Positions 53,281 through 63,369 of a stretch of DNA of 64,000 bases are shown here, in pieces. The translations under genes were made by a program, and so were the position numbers. The notes beneath the pieces were generated by a model that was given only the letters and a program-made list of their open reading frames with translations, searched no databases and had not been told where the DNA came from. How positions within the stretch are numbered: the first letter of the stretch is position 1; every line of letters begins with the position of its first letter. Origin of the DNA: Bactrocera neohumeralis (taxonomy: Eukaryota; Arthropoda; Insecta; Diptera; Tephritidae); the NCBI RefSeq assembly GCF_024586455.1, contig NC_065921.1, forward strand, positions 46,770,574 through 46,834,573, written 5' to 3'.

Positions 53281-55150
53281 GTGCAAAAGAACCGCTGGTA
53301 CGACGAGGAGTGCCGTATCGCAGCGGAGAGAAAACAGGCTGCCTATCTCGCAACGTTACGATCGACCACAACACGTGCGGGATGGGATAGATACCGAGAG
53401 TTGAAAAGGGAAGCGAGGCGCATTTGCAGACAGAAAAAGAAAGAGGCTGAACTGCGTGAGTACGAAGAGCTTGATAAGCCGACAGGGGTAATGCTCGAAA
53501 ATTCTACGAAAAAATGCGGCGGCTTACAGAAGGTTTCAAGACCGGAGCATACTCTTCTAGAACCCTCAAAGCTGATCTAGTCACTGATGCCCAGAGCATA
53601 CTTAAATTATGGAGGGAACACTTCTCCAGCCTACTGAATGGCAGTGAACGCACAACGCCAGGAGAAGGCGTACCCGAGTCCCCAATCGATGACGATGGAG
53701 CAGACGTTCCATTGGCCGACCATGAAGAAGTTCGAGTAGCAATTACCCGCCTGAAGAACACCAAAGCGGCGGGGGCCGACGGATTGCCGGCCGAGCTATT
53801 CAAACACGGCGGCGAAGAACTGATAAGGGGCATGCATCAGCTTCTTTGTAAAATATGGTCGGACGAAAGCATGCCCAACGATTGGAATTTAAGTGTGCTA
53901 TGCCCAATCCATAAAAAAGGAGACCCCACAATCTGCGCCAACTACCGTGGGATTAGCCTCCTCAACATCGCATATAAGGTTCTATCGAGCGTATTGTGTG
54001 AAAGATTAAAGCCCACCGTCAACAAACTGATTGGACCTTATCAGTGTGGCTTCAGACCTGGAAAATCAACAACCGACCAGATATTCACCATGCGCCAAAT
54101 CTTGGAAAAGACCCGTGAAAGGAGAATCGACACACACCACCTCTTCGTCGATTTCAAAGCTGCTTTGGACAGCACGAAAAGGAGCTGCATTTATGGCGCG
54201 ATGTCTGAATTTTGTATCCCCGCAAAATTAATACGGCTGTGTAAACTGACGTTGAGCAACACGAAAAGCTCTGCCAGGATCGGGAAGGACCTCTCCGAGC
54301 CGTTCGATACCAAACGAGGTTTCAGACAAGGCGACTCCCTATCGTACGACTTCTTCAACCTGATATCATCGGCCTAAACACCCGCGCCGTTAGTTCTGCT
54401 TTCTCCAGGCTGGACAAGGAAGCACAGAAAATGGGTCTGGCAGTGAACGAGGGCAAAACGAAATATCTTCTGTCATCAAACAAACAGTCGTCGCACTCGC
54501 GACTAGGCTCTCACGTCACTATTGACAGTCATAACTTTGAAGTCGTAGATAATTTCGTCTATCTTGGAACCGGCGTAAACACCACCAACAATGTCAGCCT
54601 AGAAATCCAACGCAGGATAACTCTTGCCAGCAGGTGCTACTTCGGACTGAGTAGGCAATTGAGAAGCAAAGTCCTCTCTCGACGAACAAAAACCAAACTC
54701 TATAAGTCACTCATTATTCCGGTCCTGCTGTATGGTGCAGAGGCTTGAGCGATGACAACAACCGATGAGTCGACGTTACGAGTTTTTGAGAGAAAAATTC
54801 TGCGAAAGATTCATGGTCCTATGCGTATTGGCCACGGCGCATATCGCATTCGATGGAACGATGAGCTGTACGAGATATACGACGACATTGACATAGTTCA
54901 GCGAATTAAAAGACAGCGGCTACGCTGGCTAGGTCATGTTGTCCGGATGGATGAAAACACTCCAGCTCTGAAAGTATTCGACGCAGTACCAGCCGGGGGA
55001 AGCAGATGAAGAGGAAGACCTCCACTCCGTTGGAAGGACCAAGTGGACAAGGACCTGACTTCGCTTGGAATATCCAATTGGCGCCACGTAGCGAAAAGAG
55101 AAACGACTGGCGCGCTGTTTTTAACTCGGCTATAATCGCGTAAGCGGTGT
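53281..55150 (+). pseudogene. RTE copy 3 reverse transcriptase with deleted active site
   Basis: It begins QKNRWYDEECRIAAERKQAA, RELKREARRICRQKKKEAEL, and after a frame change runs as a 287-residue frame (53514-54377) with [59 protein letters not shown] and KRGFRQGDSLSYDFFNL. Next to FFNL the frame goes straight into ISSA and a stop. Compared with copy 1 about 94 bases are missing, including the YADD codons. The C-terminal part follows in other frames (54431-54748 and 54752-55009), with a stop in place of Trp after LLYGAEA and a stop after PAGGSR. Confidence 0.9.
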
Positions 55151-55186
55151 CTACGCCAATTAAGAAGATGAAGGAGGTGTTCGCAC

Positions 55187-55429
55187 TGGTATTCTCTCCT
55201 CGGAATTTAGAAAAAGTGGCATTACTAAAATATTTGTATCAGCCACATCCGGCCAGTCAACAGCATTCCAGTTATAAAAATATGTTTTACATAACATCAC
55301 TACATGTACATATCACTTAAACCGGCACACCCTAACAAAACATTCACCTGGGAACACCACTCACCATCACAGCACACATTGGACATACCACGGAAGATAT
55401 CACCACACAGTCACCGTCGCATCCAAAAA
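55187..55429. other. Short unique spacer
   Basis: Continues the pre-insertion site of RTE copy 3. No motif; Pro/His-coding frames here are incidental. Confidence 0.3.
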
Positions 55430-56235
55430 CAAGAAAAAACGTTAACTTCGGCTGCACCGAAGCTAATATACCCTTCACAGGTGCATTTCTTTCAGTAACT
55501 ACGTGTTCAGTTTATATGGAAGCTATATGCTATAGTAATCCGATCTGAACAATTTTTTCGGAGGAATCCATGTCAAATTTCGTGAATATACCACGGCAAA
55601 TCCGAAAGTTTTCCATACAATCCCTTGATTCCGATCGTTCGGTTTGTATAGCAGCTATATGCTATAGTAAGCCGATCTGAACAATTTCGTCCGATATTAC
55701 ATTATTTCTATGAGCAATAACTCATACCAAATTTCGTGAATACATCTTATCAAATGCAAAAGTTTTCCATAAAATAACTTTTTTCCGATCGTTCAGTTTG
55801 TATGGCTATATGCCATATCAATCCGATCTGAACAATTTCTTCGGAGATTACATTGTTGCTCTAGAAAATAATCTGTGCCAACTTTTGTGAAGATACATTG
55901 TCAAATACAAAAGTTTTCCATACAAGAACTTGATTCCGACCGTTCAGTTTGTATGGTAGCTATATGTTATAGTGGTCCGATATCGGCAGTTCCGACAAAT
56001 GAGCAGCTTCTTAAAGAGAAAATGATGTTTGCAAAATTTCAAAACGATATCTTAAAAACTGAGGGACTAGTTTGCATATATACAGACAGACTGACAGACA
56101 GACGCGCATGGCTAAATCGACTCAGCCCAACATACTGATCATTTACATATATATACTTTATAGGGTCTCCGACGCTTCCTTCTGGGTGTTACAAACTTCG
56201 TGACAAAGTTAATATACACTGTTCAGGGTATAAAA
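55430..56235 (+). repeat. Family B repeat, long copy with four internal tandem units
   Basis: Head: AACGTTAACTTCGGCTGCACCGAAGCTAATATACCCTTCACA, which includes a small hairpin (CTTCGGCTGCACCGAAG). Tail: CGACGCTTCCTTCTGGGTGTTACAAACTTCGTGACAAAGTTAATATACACTGTTCAGGGTATAA. In between are four related units of about 130 bp, each containing GTTCAGTTTGTATGG.AGCTATATGCTATAGTAATCCGATCTGAACAATTT or a variant (near 55508, 55635, 55792 and 55940). It is non-coding and likely a non-autonomous mobile repeat. Fragments lie at 37320, 40450 and 59285. Confidence 0.75.
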
Positions 56236-56345
56236 ATTACGGTTTGGTGCGGCTATAGGCCGGTGGCGTCATTGGGCCGTACTTCTTCCTTGATAACCAG
56301 GACCGGCACACAATGGTGCCGCTTCATACAAGCCGCAGCAAAAAA
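56236..56345 (+). pseudogene. Tc1/mariner-superfamily transposase scrap
   Basis: The plus strand reads KITVWCGYRPVASLGRTSS, and with a frame change GPYFFLDNQDRHTMV, matching the phrase after the first catalytic Asp (VWCGL..GGVIGPYFF) of the Tc-type family seen at 58060 and 63370. It starts directly at the end of the family B repeat. Confidence 0.5.
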
Positions 56346-56770
56346 TAGAAGGAATCGAGGTAGGTCTTTGAAATTTGGTACACATCTTTCATATTGCCAA
56401 ATTAGATGAAAAAAAAAATTTTTGTTAAAATCCGCCCACAACCACGCCCACTTCCCATATAACACAAAAATCAAAAATCATCCTACAGTAACAAAATTTT
56501 CTACAGTGCAATATTTTGTAAATATAAGCTTGTCCAGAAAAAATAAAGCAAATCCGCCCACAATTACACCCATCTCCCATATAATATAATCACAAAAGTT
56601 GCAATATTTTCGCTGTTATCACAGCTAGACTGTTAAAAATTGTCAAACGGATTTGAATCAATAAAAATTATTATTTCTCTAAAAATGAAACAAGTCCGCC
56701 CAAAACTGCGCCCACCTCCCATATAACATAACCAATAAATATTCAAAAATTATCATATATTATTAATTAT
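56346..56770. repeat. Three units of a TCCGCCCAcAA..CGCCCAC.TCCCATATAA repeat
   Basis: TCCGCCCACAACCACGCCCAC (56431), TCCGCCCACAATTACACCCAT (56553) and TCCGCCCAAAACTGCGCCCAC (56695), each followed by TCCCATATAA and about 100 bp of AT-rich DNA. Related in wording to family A and B interiors, but a separate tandem arrangement. Confidence 0.6.
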
Positions 56771-57416
56771 TTATTCAACAAGTAATTTTTTAACATCATC
56801 GTCCAATTCTAAAGTTTTATTTTTGGGATTTGTTCTGAAACCATTAATAAAAGGATCCGATGAATAAAAGCAAGTGCATTACATCTTGATTTGTAGAAAT
56901 TCTGTCGCATTTTCGAGAATGATTGAGCCTATATTTTTTGTAATCTTTATTGTGAGCTTCTTGAGCCTCCTCTGATAGCATGCCCAATGGTAAAATAGAG
57001 GATGAAACAATTTTACTTCCATGCATTAAAACTTTATGTACCGTCATTGGCATATAGTAAAATTCATAAAGGCTGACATATAACCTCGAAGTTTGCATGC
57101 AATAAATTTCAAATTTTTGTGGATCTATTGCTGCTTGACTATTGATTGTATTTAATATTATTTTAAATCTATGCATCAGGTTTTCGTCAACGCCCACAAT
57201 ATAGGCAATTTTAGCAGGATTCTCAAAAAATCTTCGTGAGGTATTGCCATCATTTGTCGTACCCAGTCCCTGCTTCACTACATCAACATTTATTCCCAAG
57301 GATGACTTCACATCTGCTTGAATACGTGCTTTTTCATCTGCCTTCAGTTTTTTGGTGCGATCGTCAGCTCTCCATTTGCGAAAATGTTTGTTGTAAGCAA
57401 TATGCATTAGTTCCAA
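56771..57416 (-). pseudogene. Transib (RAG1-like) transposase C-terminal fragment
   Basis: A minus-strand frame of about 215 residues. It reads SSLGINVDVVKQGLGTTNDG, NTSRRFFENPAKIAYIVGVD, MQTSRLYVSLYEFYYMPMTV, HKVLMHGSKIVSSSILPLGM, then LSEEAQEAHNKDYKKYRLNH and SRKCDRISTNQDVMHLLL. After a one-base frameshift near 56865 comes SSDPFINGFRTNPKNK and a stop at 56771-56773. The SEEAQEA..NK...R....R... pattern corresponds to the third catalytic acid of Transib transposases and of vertebrate RAG1. The upstream part with the first two catalytic Asp is missing; no ATG marks a true start, and the frame opens at a TTG. Confidence 0.75.
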
Positions 57417-58055
57417 TAATATAATGCATCTAAACTAGTATTTTGTTGTTGTTGTATAACGAGAGACAACTCCAAAAAATAACAACAAAGCAATAAACCG
57501 AACAATCAAAAAAACAAACAAAACAGCGAAGCAGGCAAAAAAAAACAAAGCAACGAATCAAGCAAACATACAACGCAGTTGCAGTTGCAGTAGATTAAAA
57601 TGCTAATTACTCATGAATTGGCAGCTAATTGCAGCTGATTTTTTTTTCTATCGATTAAGGAGATTTTAAAGTTTATTTTGTGTAAGTGGCTAACCTGCGC
57701 GCTCCTGCGGACAATAGTTATATTCTGTTGAAGTTGTGAAATATATTATTTTTTTGGACCATGAAAAAACATCATATTAAAAAAAATCTTGAAAAAGAAA
57801 GTATATATTTGATGATGTAAATCACATCTATAACATTGGTTTTAAGAAATAAAAACTTTACAATTGATATTTTATGGTTAACTTTTGTGTTTTAACCTTT
57901 GCAATATTCATCACATTTTTCTGAGTAACTTTGCGTTGATACTTTGTTGGACTTTGAAGTTTTTCCAACAAAAAACCATTGAATATATCAAGCCCAAGTA
58001 CTCGGATAACGTTATTTGATTAGTTCTTAGCTTAAATTGAAAAGATGGTACACAT
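57417..58055. other. Noncoding, A- and C-rich then AT-rich; nothing recognised
   Basis: Contains AACAAACAAAACAGC-like simple sequence (57480-57600). No Transib 5' half or inverted repeat was found here. Confidence 0.35.
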
Positions 58056-58059
58056 TTGG

Positions 58060-58330
58060 AATGATAAAAAAATCCTTTTTTTCCGCTCTGGCACCACTGT
58101 GCGGCACGTTACTGTGAATGTGAATCGCTACCGCCCGCTCAATAATAGCCGAATATTTTTGACCTGGATTGGATAATATGGACTTGGACAATATGTGTTT
58201 CCAACAGGACGACGCCAGAAGCCCCACAGCGAATGTGACAATCGATTTATTAAAAACCAAGTTTGATGAATATGATATCTCACGAAATGGCCCAATCAAT
58301 TTGTCCGATTAATTTGAAGAAAAATACATT
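58060..58330 (+). pseudogene. Tc1/mariner-superfamily transposase relic
   Basis: The plus strand reads VRHVTVNVNRYRPLNN-like, then MDLDNMCFQQDDARSPTANV (about 58180-58240), where the Asp after QQ is the second catalytic residue, then TIDLLKTKFDEYDISRNGPI. The usual following phrase with the third catalytic residue (SCDLTPLDYF) is lost. It belongs with the scraps at 10925, 56236 and 63370. Confidence 0.7.
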
Positions 58331-58940
58331 TAGCAATGCTAGTGACCTCTTCTACTACAGCAGATTTCACAAATTCGCTTCATTTACCAGATGTACCTTG
58401 ACCGCTGCGTCTCCTAAAAATGTCACTTATACGCAAGGGCTAACAGTTTGTACCCTTTTAAATTTCCGCTTGTTTTCGTTAGGGTTCAGGGGTAGAATGT
58501 GGTTTACATAAAAAAAAGAAAAAATCTTCAGAAAATTACCTACAGTAGATTATTTCAGATATTTTGTGTATTTTCTTGGTAAGAACTTTGCTACTCATGG
58601 AATATGTGGTGTATTTGTTTTGTTGTTAATAAATATTTACTGATCATTCGTGCTGATAACCCTTTCATCTAGCAGTCATTTTATTTTGAACCCATTTCGA
58701 CGCTTTTTAATAAGTTCACTCTAAAGTTATATATCTATATGTTCGTCTACATGTGTAAACTAATAAATAGCATTTCTTCTTCAAATTAAATCCGACACAT
58801 GATTTTAACTCTAATGTTGGCGACCCTTTTCAAAATTTACAATTCTGTACACATTCATATTTGTCGTGGTCTAGTTGCTCTTGAATTATTGCAAATGTCG
58901 CGTTATTAGAAATATTGCTAGATAAATCATTAATCAAATA
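58331..58940. other. Nothing recognised
   Basis: AT-rich; small frames only. Confidence 0.3.
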
Positions 58941-58944
58941 ATAA

Positions 58945-59110
58945 ACCAATGGCACCCTAAAGTTAAAACGGAGTAGAATGTTTACATACTAAGCCCCCAT
59001 ATATCTACATCTTGTAATATAAAGATTTTCGAACTTGCAGGAGACTTTATGCTGGATTTGGTTTTTATGTCACTTTCCATTGTTATTAAAGTTTAAATGG
59101 GAAAGTTGTT
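58945..59110 (+). repeat. Family A-related fragment (3' section)
   Basis: AGCCCCCATATATCTACATCTTGTAATATAAAGATTTTCGAACTT resembles 24185-24220 and 24020-24070. Confidence 0.4.
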
Positions 59111-59284
59111 TATTATAGGCGTGAGTAGCAGCACAAGTGGAGGCATCTCCATACAACAGATAGGTTTAGTCTCAGTTGTCGATGATAAAGTTGAGATAAG
59201 GTAATCGCTGATTCAATTTCAGTATTCTTTTTTATAATTCAGTATAATACTAAGCTAATTTGAGACAATAAATAGTAAAGTAAA

Positions 59285-59560
59285 CAAAAACAAGAAAAAA
59301 ATTTATCTTGGGTTGCAAACTACAATTACAAAAGTTTCCCTATAACAATTTGATTTTAATAGGTCTGTTTGTATAGCAGCTATATGCTATAGCAATCCGA
59401 TCTAAACAATTTCTTTGGAGATTGCATTATTGCCTTAAACAAAGATTTTCTCGAAGATATATCGTAAAAGAAAAATATTTCCATACAAATCGATTGTTAA
59501 GTTTGTATGTCAGTTGAATTCTGTAGTGGTCTGATATTGGTGGTTGCAATAAAAGAGCAG
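59285..59560 (+). repeat. Family B repeat fragment
   Basis: AACAAGAAAAAAATTTATCTTGGG at its head and GTTTGTATAGCAGCTATATGCTATAGCAATCCGATCTAAACAATTTC at 59365 match family B; about one and a half tandem units remain. Confidence 0.6.
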
Positions 59561-59786
59561 GTTTGCATATCGAACCCGAATTTTAACTTGCCCTCGTCCT
59601 CGGAACCTGGCGATTCCCGACGATAACAGCTGGTCCGGACACGCCTGGAAATCAGGAACGGAAATTTTCCAGGCTCTGTCGGGAAATGTTCCCGATTTTT
59701 ATTCACATTTTGTAGAAAAAAATATTCGGCCGGGCTCTAGGCTGCGCAAGTGACCTGCCAGCCTAACCACTACGCTACGGGCGACT
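59561..59786 (-). repeat. SINE-like unit with tRNA-type internal promoter
   Basis: On the minus strand, from 59785, it reads GTCGCCCGTAGCGTAGTGGTTAGGC. TAGCGTAGTGG fits the A box of tRNA genes (TRGCNNAGYNGG). About 36 bp later GGCCGAATATT weakly resembles a B box, and a T run follows. The body then has two perfect hairpins (GCCTGGAAA/TTTCCAGGC at 59643-59674, CGGGAA/TTCCCG at 59680-59694) and a second B-box-like GGGTTCGATATGC. It cannot fold as a full tRNA. I infer a tRNA-derived SINE; a tRNA pseudogene is the alternative. Confidence 0.45.
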
Positions 59787-59829
59787 TTGAAATGTAGATC
59801 TGAAATATGATAGACCTTCGCTAAGCTGT

Positions 59830-61120
59830 TAAACTGGTTTGACAAACAATGAAGAAAATGAATCTCCGAATGGAGAAATGCAGTACGATAGGGACTGATG
59901 GATGTGCGGTCATGCTGTCAGATATCGGAGCAGTCAACGAGATTCGGAGAGAAGCAAAAAATGCTGTCATGACTCCGTGTTTCTCGCACAAACTCAACAA
60001 CAGTATTTCAAAGTCAGTGAAAGTACAATTAATCGAAAACGTTGCCAGTGGAATACGAGAAGTCGACAAATTCTTCAAGAATTCATTTTCAAAACGTGTG
60101 ACTGAATTAGCAAAGATACTTGGTGAAAAAATTGTCCAGTTGTGTGAAACAAGATGGGTAGAGAGGCACAATGCTGTCCTTCAATTTGTTGCGAAGTTAC
60201 CGTTGATCATCGAAGCTCTGTCAAAAATCAGTGAGTGGAAGAACAGAGAAACAGCTGGCAAAGCAACAATTCTCATATCGGCTTTGTGCAAGTTCGAATT
60301 TATCATCTGGCTCTTCTGTCTCAGCGACATTCTATCGCTCACCCATTCGCTCAGCGTAGTTCTTCAAAAGAAAGCAATTGATTTGGCGAAGGCATCAAAA
60401 ATGATTGGGAAGTTGTTTGCCACTTTGGAAATAAATAGGGAAAAAGTTGATGAAATATTCCGATTGATTTATTCAGAAGCCAAGAAAACGGCGGAAAAAC
60501 TCGATATTGAAGAAGCGAAACCTAGAACATGTGGTCGACAAACTAAACGCGAAAATTACGACGTGAAAACTTGCGAAGATTACTACAGGGTCTCTGTCTA
60601 CATAACTCTGCTGGATACCATCAAAGAAGATTTGGAAGCTCGTTTTTCACAAGAAGTTTTGGATGGTTACCAATTGAGTGTGTTGCTCCCAGAAAAAGTA
60701 AGTCTTTTAAAAGATAACGAAATCGATGATATAATCGGATGCTTGATAGAAAGATTCGGGAATCTTCTGAAGGTTCAAAGGTGAATTAAGCTACTGGCAA
60801 TGTCACTGACAGCAGCAACAAAAAATTGAAGGCAGCGAAATTCCAACTTCTGCACTGGAAACCTTAAGAAATGTGATGTCGACATATTCCCAACAATCCA
60901 CACCTATCTCCGAGTATTCTGTACACTTCCCGTAACAAACGCGAGCTCTGAACGTTCTTTCTCTTATCTTCGCCGCATCAAAACATGGCTTAGGACGACC
61001 ATGCTCCAAGAAAGACTAGTTGGATTAGCGTAGCTTCATATGCATCATGACATCGAAATCACCGCCGAAGAAGTCATCGAAAGATTCGCAAAACTTGGCA
61101 GTCATCGGTTTGCGTTATGA
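59830..61120 (+). pseudogene. hAT transposase 1 (N-terminally truncated, zinc finger MYM/P52rIPK-like group)
   Basis: The frame at 59849-60784 (311 residues) starts inside the catalytic region: MEKCSTIGTDGCAVMLSDIG (second catalytic Asp in TDG), TPCFSHKLNNSISKSV (C..H pair), LCETRWVERHNAVLQFVAKL (the R-W signature), then a helical insertion domain to LLPEKVSLLKDNEID. After a stop at 60782 and a frame change, the dimerisation domain is readable at 60885-61120: IFPTIHTYLRVFCTLPVTNA, SSERSFSYLRRIKTWLRTTM, LQERLVGLA, a stop, then LHMHHDIEITAE. The N-terminal zinc finger and first catalytic Asp are absent. Inactive, but the open frame is long. Confidence 0.8.
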
Positions 61121-61247
61121 AACATGCAATGTAAAAGGATTTTTCTGTTTGAATTTTTAATAAAACGAGCCACTATGTAATGCATGCATTTGGTTTACTT
61201 TTCGATTATAACCACTTTGTTTACCTAAAAATTGGAATTGATAATTT

Positions 61248-63014
61248 TTGTTTCATAATTTGTACTGTATTTCTCTCGCAGTAATAAGTTTGAAACCCAA
61301 ATCGAAGGATAAATTCAATTTCTCCCCAAGAATCGTCTCTGGATCCGCCACTGTTTCAGGTGACGAACGGACACGTATTCTGTATGAATTAAAAGCCCTG
61401 TTTTACTTAAAATTTTATTTTGATGATGTTTCCGTTGTTGATAATGTTGCTGTTGTTGATGATGTTGCTGTTGTTGATGATGATGCTGTTGTGGATGATG
61501 ATGATTATAATAAAACGGTTCAATTAAAAAAAGCTTCTTATATTGTAGCTATGTATTTAGCAAAAAAAGGGCGTCCATTTGATGATGGGGTCGTCTTTAA
61601 AGATATGGGCATTGAATTTTTTAGCTGTTTTGGCGAAACTGGGAAGGAGGTCTGTAAAATTTTAGAGGCCACTCCATTATCTCGCCCAACCATAACTCGG
61701 CAAACTGAAAAAATTAGTTCGTACATATTTGCCTGTACCCGAGGAAGACTCCAAAATTGCATTTCTTTTTCTATTTCTTTAGATGAAATAACGGACATTA
61801 AAAACATAGGTCAACTACTTATTTGCGTCAAATCGGTAAACGAAAATTTAGAAACATTTGAAGAAATGCTTTCTCTTGTTCCCTTTCATGGTAATGTAAC
61901 TGGAAAACTTATTTTCGATGCTGTTTCAGAACATGTTTTTTCTACTGTTCATTCAAAGAAGCTGAGTTCAGTCTGCACTGATGGTGCGGGAGTTATGGTT
62001 GGGCAAAATATTGGTCTAGTAGGGTTTCTTCGAAAAAATAATTTTAATTTTGCCACATTTCACTGCATTATACATCAGCAGGCTCTGTTTGCAAAACAAT
62101 TAAATATGGTAAATGCAATGGAGTCGGCTGTCAATATTATAAATAAAATTAGAGGGGGACACCGAGCCCTTCGTCATGACAATTTAAAAAATTGTTGGAA
62201 GAAATGTCTGCAGGTTATGGCGATTTGCTAATGTACACAGAGGTTCGATGGCTAAGTCGTGGCAAATGCATAGAAAGACTCCTAAATTTAAAGGATGAAG
62301 TCAAGATTTTTCTTCAGGACGGCAATAACCCTAGGTTATTAGAATTGGGGAATAAAATGGGGGATAAAGATTTTTTATCAGATTTAGCCTTTCTTTGCGA
62401 TGTAACGACAATTGTTAATGAGTTAAATCTCCATTTGCAAGGCAAAAATAAGAATATTTTTGACTTAATTGCATATGTTTGCCAATTTGAAAGGAAAATT
62501 AAAATAATAATAGAGCAATTAAAAAATGAAAATTTGCTAAGGTTACCAAGAACCTGCGAGATAATAATAGACTATAAAAATCAAAAGAAACTACCTGAAT
62601 ATGTGGTAGTCTTAGAATCGATTTTAACAAATTTTAATACAAGGTTTCAAGATTTCAATAAAATTCAGCAACACATTTCTCTCCATAATGATCCTATAAA
62701 TTGCATTATCGAAGAACAAGATGATAATTTTCATGAAGAAATACTTAGAACGCGAAATGATTCTAACCTACCTCTAGGCGCGGGTAAAGAATTTTGGAGG
62801 AAAATTAATTCACAGTCGTATCCAAAAATTAAAAATGAAGTATACAAGTTATACTCAATGTTTGGGGCGACTTATAATTGCGAAGTTGCGTTTTCTTCGC
62901 TTAAATTTCTTCACTCGATACAGGAATTCAGTTTCGAATAAGCATATAGAGGACTTAATGAGAATCAAAACTTACGAGCTTGAAGTCGATATGGAAAAAA
63001 TCATGGAAAGTTAA
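61248..63014 (+). pseudogene. hAT transposase 2 (ZBED5/SCAND3/GTF2IRD2-like group), nearly intact
   Basis: Frame one (61248-62231) has a degenerate start, an Asp/Val tandem stretch (about 61420-61510), KKASYIVAMYLAKKGRPFDD, SFSISLDEITDIKNIGQLLI (first Asp region), SSVCTDGAGVMVGQNIG (second Asp) and FHCIIHQQALFAKQL. A one-base shift near 62185, in a run of A, leads to frame two (62192-62941): LEEMSAGYGDLLMYTEVRWL, SRGKCIERLLNLKDEVKIFL, and FGATYNCEVAFSSLKFLHS with the catalytic Glu. A second one-base shift near 62915 restores NSVSNKHIEDLMRIKTYELE and the stop at 63012-63014. All key residues are visible. No BED finger precedes it. Confidence 0.85.
61420..61512 (+). repeat. In-frame GTTGTTGATGAT tandem repeat in the hAT gene
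   Basis: Repeats of GTTGTTGATGATGTTGCT and shortened forms give alternating VVDDVA/VVDDDA in the protein before the conserved domain. It probably grew by slippage. Confidence 0.75.
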
Positions 63015-63050
63015 AAAAACATATTTGCTGTTTTTATTGTTATTATTGTT

Positions 63051-63150
63051 NNNNNNNNNNNNNNNNNNNNNNNNNNNNNNNNNNNNNNNNNNNNNNNNNN
63101 NNNNNNNNNNNNNNNNNNNNNNNNNNNNNNNNNNNNNNNNNNNNNNNNNN
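63051..63150. other. Assembly gap (100 N)
   Basis: Exactly 100 N, 37 bases after the hAT stop codon, preceded by a TTATTG-type simple repeat, which may have caused the break. Confidence 0.99.
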
Positions 63151-63369
63151 TTTAAATTTTGCCTTTGATTTTTACTACAAATGCTCTTATTTTTTCCAAT
63201 AAAAAGATTTAAACAAAGAAAGCTCAATTTAAAGTTTGAAACCCTTTAAAAAAGAAATTAAATTTCCAATCTCGTTCTATAAACAATTAGCTTTTTATTT
63301 TTGGGAGAAATAATATAGCGCGCGGTAACCCATCAAACTCAATCCGATTTCCCGGAATAGTATTGGGAA

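Larger units (their letters stand above)
52003..55175 (+). mobile_element. RTE-clade LINE, copy 3 (full length, 3173 bp)
   Basis: The plus-strand insertion is bounded on both sides by GGTGTTCGCAC. It begins AGGAGGATGGAGTC and ends ...GCGTAAGCGGTGTCTACGCCAATTAAGAAGATGAAGGA, with a very short 3' tail as in RTE elements. It encodes an AP-type endonuclease followed by reverse transcriptase, in the order found in copies 1 and 2, but with frameshifts, stops and a deletion over the RT active site. The clear target duplication suggests it is younger than copy 2 or sits in a well preserved site. Confidence 0.9.

Noticed and set aside
59711..59786. Functional tRNA gene
   Set aside because: A box is good, but the acceptor and T arms do not pair and the B box is weak. 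A SINE-like unit or pseudogene fits better.
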